From Entamoeba histolytica HM-1:IMSS (lineage: Eukaryota; Evosea; Mastigamoebida; Endamoebidae), in contig NW_001914918.1 in the NCBI RefSeq assembly GCF_000208925.1, positions 1-64,000 on the forward strand: a DNA stretch of 64,000 nucleotides, given 5' to 3'. The notes beneath the pieces are model-generated. The model was not told where the DNA came from. It worked only from the letters and a program-made list of their open reading frames with translations, and ran no database searches. Both the position numbers and the translations under genes were made by a program. Of this stretch, positions 59,310 to 64,000 are shown piece by piece (position 1 is the first letter of the stretch; each line of letters opens with the position of its first letter).

Positions 59310-62258
59310 ATGTCATTTGAACCATCACATCAATTTCAAAGAATTCTTCATAATGGAAATAGAAATGAGACATTATCTAATGGTATTCATACATCAAAAT
59401 ATACAATTTATAGTTTTATTCCATATTTTTTATATGAACAATTTAGAAAATTAGCAAATGTTTATTTCTTGTTTATTTCTTGTTTACAATTAATTCCAGG
59501 ACTATCACCAACAGGGAGATATACTACTTTATTTCCTCTTTGTGTTGTGTTAATATTTTCTGGGATAAAAGAGATTTATGAAGACCTTAGAAGACATAGA
59601 GATGATCAAAGAGAAAATAACAGAACAACACTGAGAAAAATTACAAATAATGAGGTCATTGAAATAAAATGGAAAGACGTTGCTGTTGGAGATCATTTAA
59701 TTATTAAAAAAGAAGAAACTATTCCATGTGATGGTATTGTAATATCAAGTAGTAATAAAAATGGTGAATTATTTGTAGAAACAAGTCAATTAGATGGAGA
59801 AACTAATTTAAAGAGTAAATATTGTTGTAGTATATTTAAAGAATCAAAAGAGTTAGATGAAAAAATAGATATTTATTATAATGATCCTTCTTTAGAATTA
59901 ACTAAGTTTGAAGGAATGGTTGTTAATAAGTTTAATGATGTAGAACGGTTAAATGAAAAACAATGTTTATTAAGAGGAAGTAAATTAAAAAGAGTAGCTG
60001 AAATTGAAATGATTTGTTTGTATGTAGGAAGTGAAACAAAACAAATATTAAATGGAAAAGATGCTACTTTAAAAAGATCAAGAATGGAATTACAAACAAA
60101 TAAACTTGTTTTAGTAATGTTTACTTTAGCAATTATATTATCAAGTATTAGTACAATTGGGTTTTTTAAATGGAATTGGGAATTTGAATTATGGTATCTT
60201 AATGATGATGGAACGAATGATAAATTGTCATACTTTTGGATATTTTTTACATTTATAATTCTTTATAATAATCTTGTACCAATTTCATTATATGTGTGTC
60301 TTGAAATTATTAAATTAATTCAAGCATTCTTTATTGAAAATGATGAAGATATTAAACATTCAGTAAATGCAAGATGTAGAAATACAAATTTAGTTGAAGA
60401 ACTTGGAACAGTTAAATTTATATTTGCTGATAAAACAGGAACATTAACAAAAAATGAAATGAGATTTAAGAAATGCTTTATTGATGGTAATGAATTTACT
60501 ACTTCATTTTCTTTTGATAATGCTAATCAAAAAGAACAATGGTTCTTAAGATGTTTATCAACATGTCATACAGCTGATAAAACTGATAAAGGATATAGTG
60601 CTTCATCAGCTGATGAAGAAATATTAGTTAATGTCGCAAAAGAATTTGGAATAGAATTTAAAGAAAGAACTTCAGAAGAAATAATAACAAGTGAAGGAAT
60701 ATTTAAATATTATATAATTCCATTTAGTTCTGAAAGAAAAAGAATGTCAGTTGTATTAATACAGAACGATAAAGGATGGATATTTATGAAAGGAGCTAAT
60801 GGAATTGTTCAAAGAAATTGCCAAGACAAAAATGAAAAAATTGAAAAGAAATGTAAAGAATATGCAGAAGAAGGTTTGAGAATATTAGTTATTGCTGGTA
60901 GAGAATTAAAGAAAGAAGAAATACAAAATATTAATAAAATTAATGAAACTGGAAAAATGGAAAGTTTAGAAAAGGAATTAATAATATTAGGATGTACTGC
61001 TGTTGAAGATGAACTACAAGAAGGAGTTATAGAAAGTATTGAAATATTAAAGAAAGCAGGAATTGTTATTAGTATGCTTACTGGTGATATGAAAGAAACA
61101 GCTATTACAATTGCAAGAAATGCACATATACTAAGTAAGAAAGAAGAAGAAAATGAATTTATAATAAGTGGAAAGGAAATGAGTTTAATGCTTAAGAATA
61201 ATAAAGAAGAAATTATTAAAAAAATAATTTCATCTTCTGGGGTTTGTGTATATAGGTGTACGCCTAATGATAAATCTAATGTTGTTAATGTTATTAATAA
61301 TTATCTTCATCAACAAGAAACAATGATTTCTACATTAAGTATTGGAGATGGTTGTAATGATGTTTCTATGATTAGAACAGCAAATGTTGGAATAGGAATT
61401 ACAGGTAAAGAAGGAATGTCAGCTGCAAGAGCAGCTGATTTTTCCATTGAAAAATTTAGAGATATTGTTAAGTTATTATTAGTTCATGGAAGGTATTCAT
61501 TTAATAGAATTGGGATATTTACATCACACACATTATATAGGAGTATATTATTATTTATTACACAATTTTATTTTGCATTCTTTTCTGGGTTTTCAGGAAC
61601 TTCTATATACGAAAGATGGAGTTTGGTAATGTTTAATATTTTATTTTCAATATTATTACCAATGGTTGTTGCTACATTTGATAAAGACTATACTTCATAT
61701 GAATTAATAAGTAGACCGGAATTATATTTAACTGTAAATTCTATATATACTTTAAAAACAGTATTATTATGGTTTATTGACGGAGTAATAGAATCAATGA
61801 TAATATTCTTTTGTGGAAAATATTTATTAAGTGGAGATATTGGGTTTGGAGAGATTGGGATGGATGGACTTGGATTTACTATTTATGGTGCTATTGTTAT
61901 AGTCTCATGTTTTCATCTTGCAACACATTCTCATACTTTTGTATGGCCATTTTATATATCAATGATTTTATCAATATTATTATTCTTTGGGTGGTATGTT
62001 TTTTATGGATTTGTTGGTGGCTTTAAGTTTATTTCTATGGGAGAATCTGTGTATATGTTGGCATTCAATCTTTGTTCTTTACCACGATTCTGGATTGTTT
62101 TATTATATATTATTTGTGTTCCATTAGTTAAACCAACTTTTCTTCGTTGTCTTGAAGATATTAAAAAACAAAATGAAGAAATAAAATTCCTTAATGCTCA
62201 AATTATGACACTTTTCATGAAAATATCTTCTCAATTCTATAAGGTTAAAGAAGATTAG
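59310..62258 (+). CDS. P4-type phospholipid-transporting ATPase (flippase)
   Basis: 982 residues, single exon. The N-terminus NGIHTSKYTIYSFIPYFLYEQF and RKLANVYFLF is the P4-ATPase signature. QLDGETNLKSKY is the actuator DGET (P4 form of TGES). FADKTGTLTKNEMRF is the phosphorylation site, FSSERKRMSVV and MKGAN the nucleotide-binding site, MLTGDMKETAI and SIGDGCNDVSMI the hinge. Ten membrane helices are visible. The motifs are all intact, so it should flip aminophospholipids to the cytosolic leaflet. It is 86 bases downstream of VPS33. Confidence 0.95.
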   Translation: MSFEPSHQFQRILHNGNRNETLSNGIHTSKYTIYSFIPYFLYEQFRKLANVYFLFISCLQLIPGLSPTGRYTTLFPLCVVLIFSGIKEIYEDLRRHRDDQRENNRTTLRKITNNEVIEIKWKDVAVGDHLIIKKEETIPCDGIVISSSNKNGELFVETSQLDGETNLKSKYCCSIFKESKELDEKIDIYYNDPSLELTKFEGMVVNKFNDVERLNEKQCLLRGSKLKRVAEIEMICLYVGSETKQILNGKDATLKRSRMELQTNKLVLVMFTLAIILSSISTIGFFKWNWEFELWYLNDDGTNDKLSYFWIFFTFIILYNNLVPISLYVCLEIIKLIQAFFIENDEDIKHSVNARCRNTNLVEELGTVKFIFADKTGTLTKNEMRFKKCFIDGNEFTTSFSFDNANQKEQWFLRCLSTCHTADKTDKGYSASSADEEILVNVAKEFGIEFKERTSEEIITSEGIFKYYIIPFSSERKRMSVVLIQNDKGWIFMKGANGIVQRNCQDKNEKIEKKCKEYAEEGLRILVIAGRELKKEEIQNINKINETGKMESLEKELIILGCTAVEDELQEGVIESIEILKKAGIVISMLTGDMKETAITIARNAHILSKKEEENEFIISGKEMSLMLKNNKEEIIKKIISSSGVCVYRCTPNDKSNVVNVINNYLHQQETMISTLSIGDGCNDVSMIRTANVGIGITGKEGMSAARAADFSIEKFRDIVKLLLVHGRYSFNRIGIFTSHTLYRSILLFITQFYFAFFSGFSGTSIYERWSLVMFNILFSILLPMVVATFDKDYTSYELISRPELYLTVNSIYTLKTVLLWFIDGVIESMIIFFCGKYLLSGDIGFGEIGMDGLGFTIYGAIVIVSCFHLATHSHTFVWPFYISMILSILLFFGWYVFYGFVGGFKFISMGESVYMLAFNLCSLPRFWIVLLYIICVPLVKPTFLRCLEDIKKQNEEIKFLNAQIMTLFMKISSQFYKVKED

Positions 62259-62961
62259 AAAAGTTATATCACAACACTTTTCTTTTTTTTTGTTTTGGAG
62301 TCATATTATGAATAACAAGTTTAATCGTTACAAACAATACTAATAAAATAAGTATTACGTAATGAATAATAATATTATTAGATTCAAATTTGTTATTCTT
62401 GGAAGAAAATATTGGAAAATAATTTAAAAAAATGATTAGTGGTATTTTTAGTGTTATTGAATTAATTCGATTGTTCTACTTTGGTTTAATATTCATATTT
62501 CTTTTGTAGAACTTTCATCTCAATTTAGAGAAATAAAATAAATACTATTTATCATAAAGAATATTATATTTTTATTATTTGTTACTTTTCATGAAAAAAA
62601 ATTTATTTATTATTCATAAAATAATATTCAATTAAACTGAAAAAAAATGCAAACTTCAACTCTTTCTTCAAAAGCATTTTTTTTATGTTTGGATAACTTG
62701 AAAACAGAGAAAAATACTATATTTCTAATAAATTAATAATAAAAAAAAAATTTGTATTTAGAAAAAACAAAAAGAAAAAAATAAATATTATCAACCAACT
62801 TTGAATGAAAAATCTTAATAAAAGATATTTGTTTTATGATAAAAAAATCAGGACATTTAAGAAATTTACAAGTAAGAAATTTCAAAGTTTGAACAGTGGA
62901 ATTAAGAAAAGTTAGTGAGAACTAAATCATTGTAAGGAAGTAGTATCTATCATTAAGTTAA
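62259..62961. other. Intergenic, nothing recognised
   Basis: 700 bases of AT-rich DNA. GTGAGAACTAAATCATTG near 62918 may be a GAAC-like element for the next small gene. No repeat or RNA gene was seen. Confidence 0.45.
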
Positions 62962-63210
62962 ATGGATTTATCAGGTTTTGGAACAACCATTATTGAAGAG
63001 TCTTTTTCAGAAGATGATAAAGAATTAACCAACGAAGAAGAAAGTAATAATATGACTTTCACAAAAACTGGTTTACAACAACTAAATAGTGCTTATCAAG
63101 AATGTTATTTCCAATACCAAATTGGTTCTACAACAACTAAACAACAACTAAAACCTATTTTAATAGAACTACATCATCTTATTCAAAAATCATTCTCTTT
63201 ATTAAATTAA
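62962..63210 (+). CDS. Small acidic protein of unknown function
   Basis: 82 residues from an ATG: MDLSGFGTTIIEESFSEDDK, an acidic stretch (ELTNEEESNN), then two amphipathic helices (GLQQLNSAYQECYFQYQIG, KPILIELHHLIQKSFSLLN). The composition is protein-like and the upstream region has a GAAC-like word. It looks like a small helical subunit; no family is recognised. Confidence 0.5.
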   Translation: MDLSGFGTTIIEESFSEDDKELTNEEESNNMTFTKTGLQQLNSAYQECYFQYQIGSTTTKQQLKPILIELHHLIQKSFSLLN

Positions 63211-63299
63211 TTTGTATTTGTTAACCACAAATTTTATGGAGTAGTACATGCTTTAATTTATTTGTTGATTACTCAATATTCTTTTTCTTTGTTTTTAAT

Positions 63300-64000
63300 T
63301 AATTTTCATAATAATTAGATTCTGTTCCAATTCAGAACATACAACAATTATTATTGTAATGGTTATTGAGTGTGTCATTGTGTAGTGAAAAGAAAAGTAA
63401 CTACAACATAGAGGCTCAACATCATATAAAAGAATGAATGTCAATACCATTAAATGGCATAACAATAACAATATGAATGACAAAAATAAAAAAGCAATTA
63501 ATTAAATATTAATAGAACTAGCTTCTATTCTTCCTGGCTCAGGGGAGACTAATCCTGTCTCTTCGTCTTCTTCTTCTTGTAGCTATGTGGAGTATGTTTG
63601 GTTGTGATCTCCGCAGTATTCCATGACATCCATCATGTTTTTTATTACAATGTTTTTTACTTCTTTTTTGATGTCAATCTCATTTTTTATTTCTTTAATT
63701 AATTTATTACTTTCTTTATTCATTAATCCATTTATTGATATTACTACTGGATTTATTTTGACATCTTTTAATTTTTCTATTTTCATTAGCCTATTCTTTA
63801 ATTCCTTATACTTATTTCTTTTCTTCAAATAGGCTTAATTAATATTGTGATCAGCCACAATAGTCATATCAAATAATAAACAAGTTTTATTCTTTTTATC
63901 TAATACATATATCTGGTATTTTGTGATATTGTCCATCACTTTTATGCATTATTTGTTTGTTAAATATCATAGTGATGTCTTTATATTGGAACATTGTTTC
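63300..64000 (-). mobile_element. 3' end of a LINE-type retrotransposon, ORF2 endonuclease part
   Basis: Read on the minus strand from the right edge: PDIYVLDKKNKTCLLFDMTI (a PD-x14-D motif), then ADHNI, a stop near 63836, and KKRNKYKELKNRLMKIEKLK, VKINPVVISINGLMNKESN. This is the C-terminal restriction-like endonuclease region of LINE ORF2. EhLINE endonucleases are described with a PDX12-14D motif, which fits. At least two in-frame stops are seen and the element is cut by the window edge, so it is a broken or partial copy. The non-coding tail after 63520 continues to about 63300 and shares sequence with 7255-7400. Confidence 0.75.

Noticed and set aside
63295..63483. 62-residue minus-strand frame at the LINE tail
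   Set aside because: It lies in the non-coding 3' part of the retroelement and has no family-like features.
1..64000. CRISPR arrays, tRNA arrays, rRNA genes
   Set aside because: No regularly spaced direct repeats, and no tRNA cloverleaf or rRNA-like GC-richer segment was recognised; the window is eukaryotic protein-coding DNA. A tRNA or small-RNA scan would be the decisive test.

Overview
The window reads as nuclear DNA of an Entamoeba species. The sequence is very AT-rich, the genes are packed densely on both strands, and the introns are short. Twelve of the thirteen introns I could place begin GTTTG and end AG, which is the Entamoeba pattern. The histone H3 gene is preceded by a TATTTAAA box and an AATGAACT (GAAC) element, both known Entamoeba core promoter motifs. 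The gene content also fits: a transmembrane kinase with a beta-rich ectodomain, a SHAQKYF Myb factor, TLDc and DENN proteins, and non-LTR retrotransposon debris with an EhLINE-type endonuclease motif. I place it in or near the E. histolytica/dispar/nuttalli group but cannot name the species.

Layout. 1-3917 is gene-poor, AT-rich DNA with one TLDc gene. 3918-4787 holds overlapping low-complexity reading frames. 4839-17018 carries a TOM1-like membrane protein, a tiny unknown gene, SKP1, a PCID2/Thp1 protein, a long charged protein with a CENP-C-like motif, a UBR-box protein and an HMG-box protein. 17722-23745 is one very large gene, split by a single intron, that encodes a Roco-type multidomain protein in which several enzymatic modules look catalytically dead. 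23904-25398 holds IST1 and a minimal SNU66/SART1. 25543-28975 is a decayed RapGAP-domain gene. 29146-35512 holds a CDC20/CDH1 protein, a Wntless/GOST-like membrane protein, ribosomal protein eS17, a Mei2-like RNA-binding protein and histone H3. 35794-46142 holds a membrane protein, APC11, a TECR-like reductase, a DENN protein, a G-protein gamma subunit, MSH5 and TRM13. 46284-46837 is a retroelement fragment. 47266-55882 holds a TFIIE-alpha-like protein, a Myb factor, Y14, a secreted unknown, a BUB2-like TBC protein, a flavoprotein, a transmembrane kinase and an RRM-like protein. 56000-62258 is a run of membrane-traffic genes (SEC12, VPS33, a P4-ATPase flippase). The right edge is a small unknown gene and the 3' end of a LINE on the minus strand.

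Functional themes. Cell-cycle and chromosome genes are frequent: SKP1 (SCF), APC11 and CDC20/CDH1 (APC/C), a BUB2-like GAP, MSH5, histone H3 and possibly CENP-C. They are scattered on both strands, so this is not an operon. RNA processing is represented by SNU66, Y14, PCID2, the Mei2-like protein and TRM13. The most unusual item is the Roco-like protein: its myotubularin, Roc and kinase modules, and possibly its RhoGAP-like module, have lost key catalytic residues, which suggests a signalling scaffold built from retired enzymes. Exon boundaries I derived by hand are phase-consistent but could be off by a base or two. For several genes the start was moved to the first in-frame ATG because the longest open frame begins at GTG or TTG.
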